Below are positions 1 to 6,593 of a DNA stretch of 7,180 bases, in pieces. The stretch is from assembly GCA_031259345.1 (NCBI GenBank), contig JAIRLQ010000505.1, positions 1-7,180 of the forward strand, given 5' to 3'. Each line of letters starts with the position of its first letter. The stretch's first letter is position 1. Both the position numbers and the translations under genes were made by a program. The stretch is from Treponema sp. (GTDB taxonomy: Bacteria; Spirochaetota; Spirochaetia; Treponematales; Breznakiellaceae). A model generated the notes under the pieces. It was not told the DNA's origin. It searched no databases and was given only the letters and a program-made list of their open reading frames with translations.

Positions 1-1455
1 GTGCAGATGAAGATGATGTTGGCGGGTAAGGCTTGTGACGCGGCCAATGGTGCGGTACTGGAAGTCGTTAATCCGGCGGATATGCGGGTAATCGACACTG
101 TTCCTGTCGCGACAAAGGAAGATGTCGAAAATGCGCTTGACGCGGCTAGGGAAGGTTTTGAACGTTGGCGAAAAGTACCGCTTTACCGGCGAATCGAAAT
201 TTTCTATACATTTTCGCGCATTCTTTTGGAACGCAAGGAAGAGTACGCGAAAATCCTCTGTGACAGTTCCGGCAAGACTTACGCGAGCTGTCTGGGTGCG
301 GCAAACGGTACGGCGCAGCTTTTCCGCTTTTACGGCGAAAAGGCGCGTAATTTCGGGGGCATGAGTTTCCCGCTAGATTCGGAGCCGGTATTTTCCGGCG
401 ATATGGCCTTTACCATCCGGGAGCCCCTGGGGGTAATCGCCTGCGTCATTCCTTTTAATTATCCGGGGGAACTCTATGCGCACAAAGTTGCTCCCGCTTT
501 GATAATGGGAAATTCGGTGCTTGTTAAACCTTCGAGTGATACGCCTCTGGACAATATTCTGCTCACCGAAATGCTCATCGAAGCCGGAGTAGATCCGCTG
601 GCGGTGCAGTGCATTACCGGCCGGGGCGAGGATGCCGGCGAATGGCTGTCGAATTCACCGAAAATCGATGCCATTAGCCTTACCGGTAGTACCGCAGTGG
701 GAATTGCCATCGCATCGGGGGCAGCGAAAAACCTGGCCCACGCCCATCTTGAACTGGGGGGCAACGACGCTATGATCATCTGCGACGATGCGGACCTGGA
801 ACTTGCGGTAGCCGAAACGGTGGGCGGCAGGCTTTCCAACAGCGGTCAAACCTGTTGTGCGCCTAAACGCTTTTTTGTGGATAACAAAATCAAAGATCGC
901 TATGTGGAAATGCTCATTGAAGCTTTTAAAAAAATAAAGACCGGTAATCCTTATGATGCGGATATATATTATGGTCCCCTGGTTAGTGAAAAAGCGGCTG
1001 TCAAGGTTGAAGAACAGGTGCAAAAGACCATCTCCCAAGGCGCCAAGTGCGTGTTCGGCGGAAAACGTTTTAACCACACTTATTTTGAACCGACTATTCT
1101 GATCGGGGTAACGGAAACCATGGATATCGCGCTGAATATGGAAGTCTTTGGACCGGTAGTTCCGGTGATTGGTTTTGATACTCTGGAAGATGCCCTGCGT
1201 ATGACTAATGCCTGCGCAAATGGGCTTCAAGGCGGGATAATTACCCGGGATATGAAAAAAGCGCTGAAGGCATCGACCGAAATGGAGTGCGGAACCGTGG
1301 TCATAAACGGATCGGGAAATTACCGTTTCGATCATCAGCCCTTTGGCGGACACAAAATGAGCGGCATCGGGCACGAAGGGGTAAGCCAAACCCTTGAGGA
1401 ATTGTCGCAATTAAAGACCATTGTGTTTAAAAAACAGCTGGATATTATCCAGTAG
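1..1455 (+). CDS. NAD(P)-dependent aldehyde dehydrogenase, succinate-semialdehyde dehydrogenase-like
   Basis: This is a cytoplasmic aldehyde dehydrogenase that should oxidise an aldehyde or semialdehyde to the carboxylic acid with NAD(P)+. The 484-residue length is normal for the superfamily. The catalytic set is complete: N153 in PFNYP (oxyanion hole), K176 in VKPSSDTP (cofactor), general base E251 in LELGGND, nucleophile C285 in GQTCCAPKR, and E381 in EVFGPVV. The E251-C285 spacing of 34 is the usual one. Retention of E251 indicates a hydrolytic rather than CoA-acylating enzyme. The GTG at base 1 coincides with the window edge, so its ribosome site is not visible. ATG codons at bases 7, 13 and 16 are alternative starts, and homologues typically begin near the MKMML segment. 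It is the first visible gene of a unit with the URO-D-like protein and the zinc dehydrogenase. The family is certain, but the exact substrate is unknown. Confidence 0.93.
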   Translation: MQMKMMLAGKACDAANGAVLEVVNPADMRVIDTVPVATKEDVENALDAAREGFERWRKVPLYRRIEIFYTFSRILLERKEEYAKILCDSSGKTYASCLGAANGTAQLFRFYGEKARNFGGMSFPLDSEPVFSGDMAFTIREPLGVIACVIPFNYPGELYAHKVAPALIMGNSVLVKPSSDTPLDNILLTEMLIEAGVDPLAVQCITGRGEDAGEWLSNSPKIDAISLTGSTAVGIAIASGAAKNLAHAHLELGGNDAMIICDDADLELAVAETVGGRLSNSGQTCCAPKRFFVDNKIKDRYVEMLIEAFKKIKTGNPYDADIYYGPLVSEKAAVKVEEQVQKTISQGAKCVFGGKRFNHTYFEPTILIGVTETMDIALNMEVFGPVVPVIGFDTLEDALRMTNACANGLQGGIITRDMKKALKASTEMECGTVVINGSGNYRFDHQPFGGHKMSGIGHEGVSQTLEELSQLKTIVFKKQLDIIQ

Positions 1456-1523
1456 CAAAACGGGCCAATTTCAAAATAATCGATTTTGAAATTGGCCCTT
1501 ACGGGAATCGCGTTAGCAAAACG
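1453..1523. repeat. 10-bp direct repeats TAGCAAAACG flanking the hairpin
   Basis: TAGCAAAACG occurs at 1453-1462, including the stop codon of the aldehyde dehydrogenase gene, and again at 1514-1523. The copies are 61 bp apart and bracket the 16-bp hairpin. The second copy lies within a smaller hairpin, CGCGTT (1509-1514) pairing with AACGCG (1520-1525), followed by the palindrome GGCGCGCC (1525-1532). The layout could mark an inserted hairpin element or a local duplication, but a repeat this short may be chance. Confidence 0.4.
1462..1498 (+). terminator. Perfect 16-bp inverted repeat (intercistronic hairpin)
   Basis: GGGCCAATTTCAAAAT (1462-1477) is the exact reverse complement of 1483-1498, with a 5-nt loop (1478-1482). 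It starts 7 bp after the stop codon of the aldehyde dehydrogenase gene. Only two T residues follow the stem, so it is not a textbook rho-independent terminator. It may act as a weak terminator, as a 3' end stabiliser for the first gene's mRNA, or as a binding site. The repeat itself is certain; the role is inferred. Confidence 0.55.
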
Positions 1524-1554
1524 CGGCGCGCCAATTACGTTATAGAAGGTTTAA

Positions 1555-2607
1555 ATGAGTAATACCATAACGCCGAAACAACGTATGCTTGATCTGATTG
1601 CGGGAAGAAGCATTGATATACGTCCCATTCAGCTTGATTTCTCGCCCCTTATGTTATCGAAGATGTATGCGCATTTCGGTATTCCCCCGGGGGCCGAAGA
1701 AGATTTACTGCCCTTTATCGATAATCATTTTGTCTACGCCTTTCTAAACGATCCTTTTGGCGCGCAACGGCGGCATACTTATACCAGCGATATTCTCTAC
1801 GATGATTGGGGCATTGGGTGGGACATGCGGCAGGAAGGGCTTTTCATGGTAAACCATCCGCTACACGATGACATGGATTTGGATCATTACCGTTTTCCCG
1901 ATCCCAACCGCCCCGGGCTGCTTGATAATGTACAACCGTTGCTGGAAAAATATGGCAAAACGCATCTTGTCTGCAGTTACCAGGTGACCGGCCTGAATGA
2001 AAGGGCCAGCGCGCTCAGAGGTTACGAAGAATGGATGGTGGACATTGCCGGCGATCCCGAATATGCGGCGGAACTTCTGGACCATATCATGGACTATCAA
2101 ACCCGGCTAGCCAAAAATTATATTGCCGCAGGCGTTACCTGCGGACGCTATGGCGATGACTACGGTACGCAGCAGGGTATGCTTATGTCGCCGAAATGTT
2201 TCCGTGAACTATTCAAGCCGCGTCTGGCAAAGATCTTCGCACTTTACAAAGACGCGGGACTACCGCTGGTTTATCACAGCTGCGGGGACATACGGCCGAT
2301 AATTGGCGATTTAATTGAAATCGGCGTTGACGTTTTAAATAATGTTCAACCCGAAGCCATGCCGCGAAAGGAGCTCGCGGACAATTTTGGCGACCGCAAC
2401 CTTGTGTTCTACGGCGGTATTTCCACGCAGCAGGTACTCCGTACCGGAACGCCGATGGAAATAGAATCGGAGGTGCGGGACTGCATGGCAACGCTGGGAA
2501 AGCGGGGCCGGTGGATCATGTCGACCGGCATTTCCATCACCTCCGATGTAGACATTGAAAGGGTAGACACCTTGTTGCAAACGATAAACAAGCTGAGGTA
2601 CGAGTAG
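1555..2607 (+). CDS. Uroporphyrinogen decarboxylase-superfamily protein (MtaA/CmuA-like methyltransferase fold)
   Basis: This 350-residue soluble TIM-barrel protein belongs to the URO-D/MtaA superfamily, which includes haem-pathway uroporphyrinogen decarboxylase and zinc-dependent corrinoid:thiol methyltransferases. It opens with TPKQRMLDLIAG, the usual N-terminal helix of the family. H241 and C243 in VYHSCGDI match the zinc-ligand HxC motif of the methyltransferase branch, and G-D-D at 200-202 precedes a QQGMLMSP segment typical of the family. The C-terminal part (about 318-335) reads STGISITSDVDIERV and lacks the cysteine that serves as third zinc ligand in methanogen MtaA, so another residue may bind the metal. 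True HemE is unlikely because no haem gene is near and the HxCG branch motif is present. The start has a modest ribosome site (GAAGG, 1545-1549). The next gene begins 3 bp after the stop. Proteins of this type recur in sugar-catabolic operons with no proven role; the reaction here is unknown. Confidence 0.85.
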   Translation: MSNTITPKQRMLDLIAGRSIDIRPIQLDFSPLMLSKMYAHFGIPPGAEEDLLPFIDNHFVYAFLNDPFGAQRRHTYTSDILYDDWGIGWDMRQEGLFMVNHPLHDDMDLDHYRFPDPNRPGLLDNVQPLLEKYGKTHLVCSYQVTGLNERASALRGYEEWMVDIAGDPEYAAELLDHIMDYQTRLAKNYIAAGVTCGRYGDDYGTQQGMLMSPKCFRELFKPRLAKIFALYKDAGLPLVYHSCGDIRPIIGDLIEIGVDVLNNVQPEAMPRKELADNFGDRNLVFYGGISTQQVLRTGTPMEIESEVRDCMATLGKRGRWIMSTGISITSDVDIERVDTLLQTINKLRYE

Positions 2608-2610
2608 CCT

Positions 2611-3615
2611 ATGAAAGCAGTAGTATTGGAAGGGCCGGGACTTATTTCGGTTAAAGATGTACCGGAACCGGTTGGCAAAGACGGTTGGGCGATCATCCGA
2701 ATCAAGGCTGCGGGTATATGCGGTTCCGATGTCAATGCCTATAAGGGAAAGGGTCAAGTTCTGCATTATCCGCTTATTCTAGGTCATGAAGTATCCGGCG
2801 AGATAGTCGAATGTTCGACACGGAGCGGATTTGTACCGGGCGACCGGGTTATGGTGGAACCCTATCTGCCCTGCGGAAGCTGTTATGCCTGTAGTCTGGG
2901 CAGGACCAACTGTTGTGAACAACTGCGCGTTCTAGGTGTACAAACCGATGGGGCGATGAGTGAGTATATCCTGCACCCTGAAGGCCTGCTGCACCGTCTG
3001 CCCGGGTCCGTTTCCTTTGTCAATGCCACGGTTGCCGAACCGCTTACAATCGCCATGCACGGGATTCACCGTATCGGGCTTAAGACGGGTGAACACGTGG
3101 CGATTATCGGCGCGGGGACCATAGGCATACTGTCGGCGCTCTACGTACTTTATAAGGGAGGAGTCCCCATTCTTATCGACCCGTTGGAAAAGCGTCTCGC
3201 CGTTGGAAAAGGCCTTGGAGTTCCACACACGGTCGACCCTGTGGACGCCGAGGATGCCGTTCGCTCGATTACCGGCGGCCGGGGTGCGGAAGTAGTGCTG
3301 GAAATCTCCGGATCTCTGGAGGGTGTTAAAAACACTGTGCGGCTGGCATCCTACTGTGGCCGTGTTTCCCTTACCGGCTGGCCCAGCGCCGATCCTGAAT
3401 TCAACACCGCTATGGTTACCCGCAAGGAACTGACCATCTACGGTTCCCGTAACAGCGCCCGGGAATTTCCCGAAGCGCTGGATTTGATTGCCGGGGACAT
3501 CATTGATATTAAGCCGCTCATCAGCAAAGTAGTCCCGTTCGATGAGCTGCCCGGCGTGATAGAATCCATAGCGGAAAACCCGACTAGTACGATCAAGGTC
3601 ATCGGCAAAATGTAG
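2611..3615 (+). CDS. Zinc-dependent medium-chain alcohol/polyol dehydrogenase
   Basis: This 334-residue cytoplasmic dehydrogenase belongs to the medium-chain family (threonine dehydrogenase / sorbitol dehydrogenase / galactitol-1-phosphate dehydrogenase branch). It should oxidise a secondary alcohol of a sugar, polyol or hydroxy acid. Catalytic zinc residues are C37 (GICGSD), H59-E60 (GHE) and E143 (VAEPL). The structural zinc site is C88, C91, C94 and C102, with normal spacing. The Rossmann motif GAGTIG is at 167-172, and D190 at the end of the second strand favours NAD+ over NADP+. Its ATG follows the URO-D-like stop codon by 3 bp, and GAGG (2595-2598) lies inside the previous gene, so translation is probably coupled. 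That ties it functionally to the URO-D-like protein. No clear terminator follows. The family is sure; the substrate is not. Confidence 0.92.
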   Translation: MKAVVLEGPGLISVKDVPEPVGKDGWAIIRIKAAGICGSDVNAYKGKGQVLHYPLILGHEVSGEIVECSTRSGFVPGDRVMVEPYLPCGSCYACSLGRTNCCEQLRVLGVQTDGAMSEYILHPEGLLHRLPGSVSFVNATVAEPLTIAMHGIHRIGLKTGEHVAIIGAGTIGILSALYVLYKGGVPILIDPLEKRLAVGKGLGVPHTVDPVDAEDAVRSITGGRGAEVVLEISGSLEGVKNTVRLASYCGRVSLTGWPSADPEFNTAMVTRKELTIYGSRNSAREFPEALDLIAGDIIDIKPLISKVVPFDELPGVIESIAENPTSTIKVIGKM

Positions 3616-3667
3616 TTGGGGTTACCGAATATAGTACCAGGAAAACTGTCTTTTTTAGGGTTTGTTG

Positions 3668-3696
3668 TTGACTTATCGATTTTTTTATTGTATGAT
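3668..3696 (+). promoter_or_regulatory. Sigma-70-type promoter for the transaldolase-aldehyde dehydrogenase unit
   Basis: The -35 box TTGACT (3668-3673) and -10 box TATGAT (3691-3696) are each one base from consensus and separated by the optimal 17 bp. The spacer and downstream DNA are AT-rich. Transcription should start near 3703, leaving a leader of about 60 nt before the ATG at 3765. It is the only convincing promoter in the window and implies that the genes from 3765 can be expressed separately from those upstream. Confidence 0.78.
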
Positions 3697-3712
3697 GATA
3701 AGATAATAAGTC
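3670..3712. promoter_or_regulatory. Candidate operator: inverted CTTATC / GATAAG repeats over the promoter
   Basis: GACTTATC (3670-3677) overlaps the -35 box. GATAAG (3697-3702) follows directly after the -10 box and is the reverse complement of CTTATC (3672-3677), with half-site centres 25 bp apart. A second ATAAGTC (3706-3712) is the reverse complement of GACTTAT (3670-3676). Such repeats wrapped around a promoter are typical of repressor sites, for example for LacI- or DeoR-type sugar regulators. No regulator gene is in the window. The region is AT-rich, so chance matches are possible. Confidence 0.4.
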
Positions 3713-3764
3713 CAAAAGAGACGTTTAATGATATGAAAAGAGATTTTTTTCAAGGAGGATAACA

Positions 3765-4859
3765 ATGAGCAATACTGAAGGACAAAGTCCTCTTCATTCC
3801 ATGACCCTAACAAGTCCGACTGAATTCTGGAATGATTCGTGTGCTGTCGGTGAACTAAGTTATGCTATAGAAAACGGCGCTACCGGAGGGACGAGCAATC
3901 CTATCATTGTGGGACAGGTTCTGAAAAAAGAACTGGAAGCGTGGAGACCCCGGATTGTGGAAATTATTAATCAGAATCCTACCGCGTCGGAAGAAACGAT
4001 CGCATGGAAAGTTATGGAAGAAATCACCGTTAACGCTTCTAAAATGCTTAAACCGATTTTTGATAAAAACAATGGACGTAACGGCAGGCTTTCCATACAG
4101 GTTAACGGACAGAACTATAAAAACGCCGGGGCAATGGTGGAACAGGCCCTGCATTTCAATTCGCTTTATCCCAACAATAATATCAAGCTGCCGGTTACCA
4201 GAGCGGGACTGGAAGCTATAGAGGAACTTTCTTTCCGCGGCCTAAGCGTCAATGCGACAATATCTTTTACCGTAGCCCAGAGTATCGCTGTGGCGGAAGC
4301 TGTGGAAAGGGGCATGGATAGGCGCCGGAAAGAAGGGAAAGATATTTCTACCATGAGCCCGGTCTGTACGGTGATGGTCGGCCGGTTGGATGACTGGCTA
4401 AAGATAATCGCGGGTAAGAAAGGGATTATCACTAATCCCGGTTATCTTGAATGGGCCGGCGTTGCGGCGGCCAAGAAAGCTTACCGGATTTACACGGAGC
4501 GGGGTTATCGCACCCGGCTTCTCAACGCGGCCTATCGCAACCACTTCCACTGGTCCGAATTTATAGGCGGAAATATGTCCATGACGATTCCCTATGAGTG
4601 GCAGAAGAAGTTTAACGCCTCGGATGTGGAAGTGAAATCCCGTATCAATGATCCGGTAGATCCCATGATCATTGCCGAACTGGAAAAGAAATTCCCCGAC
4701 TTTTGCAAAGCCTACGATGAGAAGGGAATGCGGCCCGAGGAATTTGAACATTATGGCGCCACCAGACGTACCTTGCTTTCTTTCATTGGCAGTTACGCTG
4801 ATTTTCTGGCCCTTATCAGGGGCATTATGATAAGTGATCCCGATGTTAAAGGCGAATAA
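3765..4859 (+). CDS. Transaldolase-family protein with aldolase-like active site
   Basis: This 364-residue cytoplasmic TIM-barrel protein uses a Schiff-base lysine. The family either transfers dihydroxyacetone between sugar phosphates (transaldolase) or cleaves and forms fructose 6-phosphate-type ketoses (FSA). Compared with E. coli TalB from memory, D24 (WNDS), N45 (TSNP), Lys K141 (IKLPVT), N163 and T165 (NAT) and R207 (VGR) match D17, N35, K132, N154, T156 and R181. Two positions differ. Q112 in LSIQVNG stands where TalB has catalytic E96, and M204 stands where TalB has F178. FSA-type enzymes also have Gln at the first site. The protein is longer than TalB (about 317) and FSA (about 220), with extra C-terminal sequence. 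The start is fixed by AAGGAGG (3752-3758) 6 nt before the ATG, downstream of its own promoter. It is followed by the MmsA-like gene. The family is confident; transaldolase versus aldolase activity is open. Confidence 0.87.
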   Translation: MSNTEGQSPLHSMTLTSPTEFWNDSCAVGELSYAIENGATGGTSNPIIVGQVLKKELEAWRPRIVEIINQNPTASEETIAWKVMEEITVNASKMLKPIFDKNNGRNGRLSIQVNGQNYKNAGAMVEQALHFNSLYPNNNIKLPVTRAGLEAIEELSFRGLSVNATISFTVAQSIAVAEAVERGMDRRRKEGKDISTMSPVCTVMVGRLDDWLKIIAGKKGIITNPGYLEWAGVAAAKKAYRIYTERGYRTRLLNAAYRNHFHWSEFIGGNMSMTIPYEWQKKFNASDVEVKSRINDPVDPMIIAELEKKFPDFCKAYDEKGMRPEEFEHYGATRRTLLSFIGSYADFLALIRGIMISDPDVKGE

Positions 4860-4892
4860 GTTTAGCGTAAAAGGGATTAAGTTTCAGATTTT

Positions 4893-4922
4893 TTCCAAAA
4901 CCAATTCAGTTTTGGGGAAAAA
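4893..4922 (+). terminator. Intercistronic hairpin, possible attenuator or mRNA stabiliser
   Basis: CCAAAAC (4895-4901) pairs with GTTTTGG (4909-4915) around a 7-nt loop. The stem extends by T-G wobble pairs at 4893-4894 with 4916-4917, then by a T-run (4889-4892) against an A-run (4918-4922). TTATTTT follows, which is only a broken T-tract. It lies between the transaldolase-like and MmsA-like genes and may reduce readthrough or set relative mRNA levels. No convincing promoter lies after it, so the downstream gene probably depends on readthrough. Confidence 0.45.
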
Positions 4923-4959
4923 TTATTTTCCGATACAAGTAAAGTACAAGGAGGAATAA

Positions 4960-6438
4960 ATGAAAAAACTCAAAAATTATATCAATGGCAAATGGACAGA
5001 ACCCGAGGGCGCCGCATATATCGATGTGGAAAATCCCTCTACCGGCGAGATTATCGCCCGGTCGCCTTTAACAAGCCGGGAAGAGGCGGACCGGGCCATT
5101 GAAACGGCTCACAGGGCTTATCAGTCCTGGAAAAACATACCCGTGGCCCGCCGGGTCACGCCCCTCTTTAAACTGCTTTCGCTTTTACAGGAGAACGAAG
5201 AAAAAATCAGCCGTGTCCTTGTAGAAGAAATGGGCAAATCCCTTCCCGATGCCAGGGCGGAACTGAAGCGTATCTTTGAAAATATCGAAGTCGCCTGCGG
5301 CATGCCCGTCCTCCAGCAGGGAGACAAATTGATCGGCTGTTCTTTTGGTATAGACGGCGAGGTAATCCGCCTGCCTCTGGGCGTTTTCGGCATGATCGCC
5401 CCATTTAATTTTCCGGCGATGGTTCCTTTCTGGTTCCTGCCCTACGCTATCGCCACCGGGAACACCTTTATAGTTAAAGCCTCAAAACAGGTTCCCTGTA
5501 CCATGAACCTTATCACTGAATATATTGATAAGATAGGGCTGCCTGCCGGGGTATTCACCCTTTTGAACGGCGACAAGGTCATAGCTGATGCTTTTATGGA
5601 ACATCCCCTGGTTCGGGGGGTTTCTCTGGTCGGTTCAACCAAAACCTGTTACGAAGTGGCAAAAAAATGCGCCGCCAACGGCAAGCGTTTCCAGGCCATG
5701 GGGGGCGCCAAGAATCACCTCATCGTCATGCCCGACGCGCGCATAAGCGACACAATCCGCAACATGGTAACATCCTGCTACGGCTGTGCGGGTCAGCGCT
5801 GCATGGCGGCGTCGGTGATTGTCTGTGTGGGGGATGATATCTACAAAAAAATCTGCGACGAATTTGTCAAAGCTTCAAAGGAAGTGATTGTCACCAACCC
5901 CCTGGATCCCGAAGTTGCGGAGGAAGAAATGGTCATGGGGCCGGTGATCTCCGCAAAGGCAAAACAGTTTATCCTGGACATGATTGATAAGGGCGTACAG
6001 GAAGGGGCGACACTCCTCCTGGACGGGAGGGGACTCACGGTCCCCGGCTATGAGAAGGGGCACTTTGTGGGTTGTACGGTTTTTGCCGATGTAAAACCGG
6101 GTATGCAAATTCACCGTACTGAGATTTTTGGGCCGGTAGTGTCCATCATGAAGGTAAACAACCTGGATGAAGCCATCAAAATCATAAACGATCATGAGTA
6201 CGGCAACGGGGCTTCGATATATACCCAGAACGGTTACTATGTCCGAAAGTTTAAGCTGGAGACGAATGCCGGTATGCTCGGCATCAATGTAGGCATTCCC
6301 GCGCCGGTAGCCTATCTGCCCTTTGGCGGCATGAAAAATTCCCAGATGGCGGACATCAAGGCGCAAGGCAAAGCGGTGATCAACTTCTACACCGAAGACA
6401 AGATTATTACAGAACGATTCTGGGAGGAAGAAAGCTAA
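4960..6438 (+). CDS. mmsA: CoA-acylating aldehyde dehydrogenase, methylmalonate-semialdehyde dehydrogenase (MmsA/IolA) type
   Basis: This 492-residue cytoplasmic enzyme is expected to oxidise a semialdehyde with NAD+ and CoA to an acyl-CoA. Characterised relatives convert methylmalonate or malonate semialdehyde to propionyl- or acetyl-CoA plus CO2, in valine or inositol breakdown. Family signatures are PFNFPAMVPFW (N150), VKAS (K173), MGGAKNH (247-253), the nucleophile C281 in GCAGQRCMAAS, and E388 in TEIFGPVV. M247 occupies the place of the general-base Glu, 34 residues before C281; loss of that Glu is characteristic of this CoA-dependent branch. R104 (KRIFEN) and R280 (QRC) match the two arginines known to hold the substrate carboxylate in the family. 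AAGGAGG (4948-4954) sets the start 5 nt later. It follows the transaldolase-like gene by 100 bp and precedes a broken dehydrogenase-like gene. Subfamily is confident; whether the substrate is malonate semialdehyde is not. Confidence 0.9.
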   Translation: MKKLKNYINGKWTEPEGAAYIDVENPSTGEIIARSPLTSREEADRAIETAHRAYQSWKNIPVARRVTPLFKLLSLLQENEEKISRVLVEEMGKSLPDARAELKRIFENIEVACGMPVLQQGDKLIGCSFGIDGEVIRLPLGVFGMIAPFNFPAMVPFWFLPYAIATGNTFIVKASKQVPCTMNLITEYIDKIGLPAGVFTLLNGDKVIADAFMEHPLVRGVSLVGSTKTCYEVAKKCAANGKRFQAMGGAKNHLIVMPDARISDTIRNMVTSCYGCAGQRCMAASVIVCVGDDIYKKICDEFVKASKEVIVTNPLDPEVAEEEMVMGPVISAKAKQFILDMIDKGVQEGATLLLDGRGLTVPGYEKGHFVGCTVFADVKPGMQIHRTEIFGPVVSIMKVNNLDEAIKIINDHEYGNGASIYTQNGYYVRKFKLETNAGMLGINVGIPAPVAYLPFGGMKNSQMADIKAQGKAVINFYTEDKIITERFWEEES

Positions 6439-6471
6439 GGCCGGGCGGCATAATTTACGGAGGGTGAAATC

Positions 6472-6522
6472 ATGAAACGTTTGGATCTGAAAATCGGCAT
6501 AATCGGCCTCGCAAGGTTTTAG
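6472..6522 (+). pseudogene. Truncated gene start, probable Rossmann-fold oxidoreductase
   Basis: A strong ribosome site (GGAGGG, 6459-6464) precedes an ATG at 6472 by 7 nt, 33 bp after the MmsA-like stop codon. The reading frame gives MKRLDLKIGIIG, then LARF and a TAG at 6520-6522. KIGIIG is the beta-strand and glycine start of an N-terminal NAD-binding fold, as in Gfo/Idh/MocA sugar or inositol dehydrogenases. From about 6501 the DNA instead matches an IS30-family transposase in another frame, so LARF and the stop are probably artefacts of the junction. The gene was presumably the third member of the transaldolase-MmsA operon and has lost all but roughly its first dozen codons. A functional 16-residue leader peptide is a less likely reading. 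The family guess rests on very few residues. Confidence 0.6.
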
Positions 6523-6593
6523 GCTACCTGACTCCTTACGAGGTTTTTCGCCATAAAATTCGCACTTCAGATTTGATTTGGCCTTTTGGATAA
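6501..6593 (+). mobile_element. IS30-family transposase remnant (C-terminal 30 codons)
   Basis: The frame from 6501 reads NRPRKVLGYLTPYEVF and continues for 14 more residues to a TAA at 6591-6593. N-N-R-P-R-K-x-L-G-(Y/W)-x-T-P-x-E-V-F is the hallmark C-terminus of the integrase-type DDE transposases of the IS30 family. The catalytic DDE region and the whole 5' part are absent, so it cannot transpose by itself. Many IS30-type elements end near the transposase stop; GCACTTCAGATTTGATTTG (6562-6580) resembles the GCACTTcaAATTTGA-type terminal repeat of such elements as I recall it, so the right end may lie near 6580-6595. No left terminal repeat or target duplication is visible. Confidence 0.72.

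Noticed and set aside
655..1410. Long minus-strand open frame of 251 codons opposite the first aldehyde dehydrogenase gene
   Set aside because: It lies wholly within a gene with a complete catalytic set and its translation has no recognisable domain; it is an antisense shadow.
1513..1545. Possible promoter before the URO-D-like gene (TTAGCA and TTATAG)
   Set aside because: The spacing is 21 bp and the -35 match is poor, so it is not convincing.
1555..2607. Annotation as haem-pathway uroporphyrinogen decarboxylase (HemE)
   Set aside because: The HSCG motif and the catabolic neighbourhood fit the MtaA/CmuA-like branch, and no haem-synthesis gene is nearby.
3616..3660. Possible terminator after the zinc dehydrogenase gene, suggested by the T-run at 3651-3656
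   Set aside because: No stable GC-containing stem precedes the T-run; only a few A-T pairs or a bulged GGTTAC/GTACC match can be drawn.
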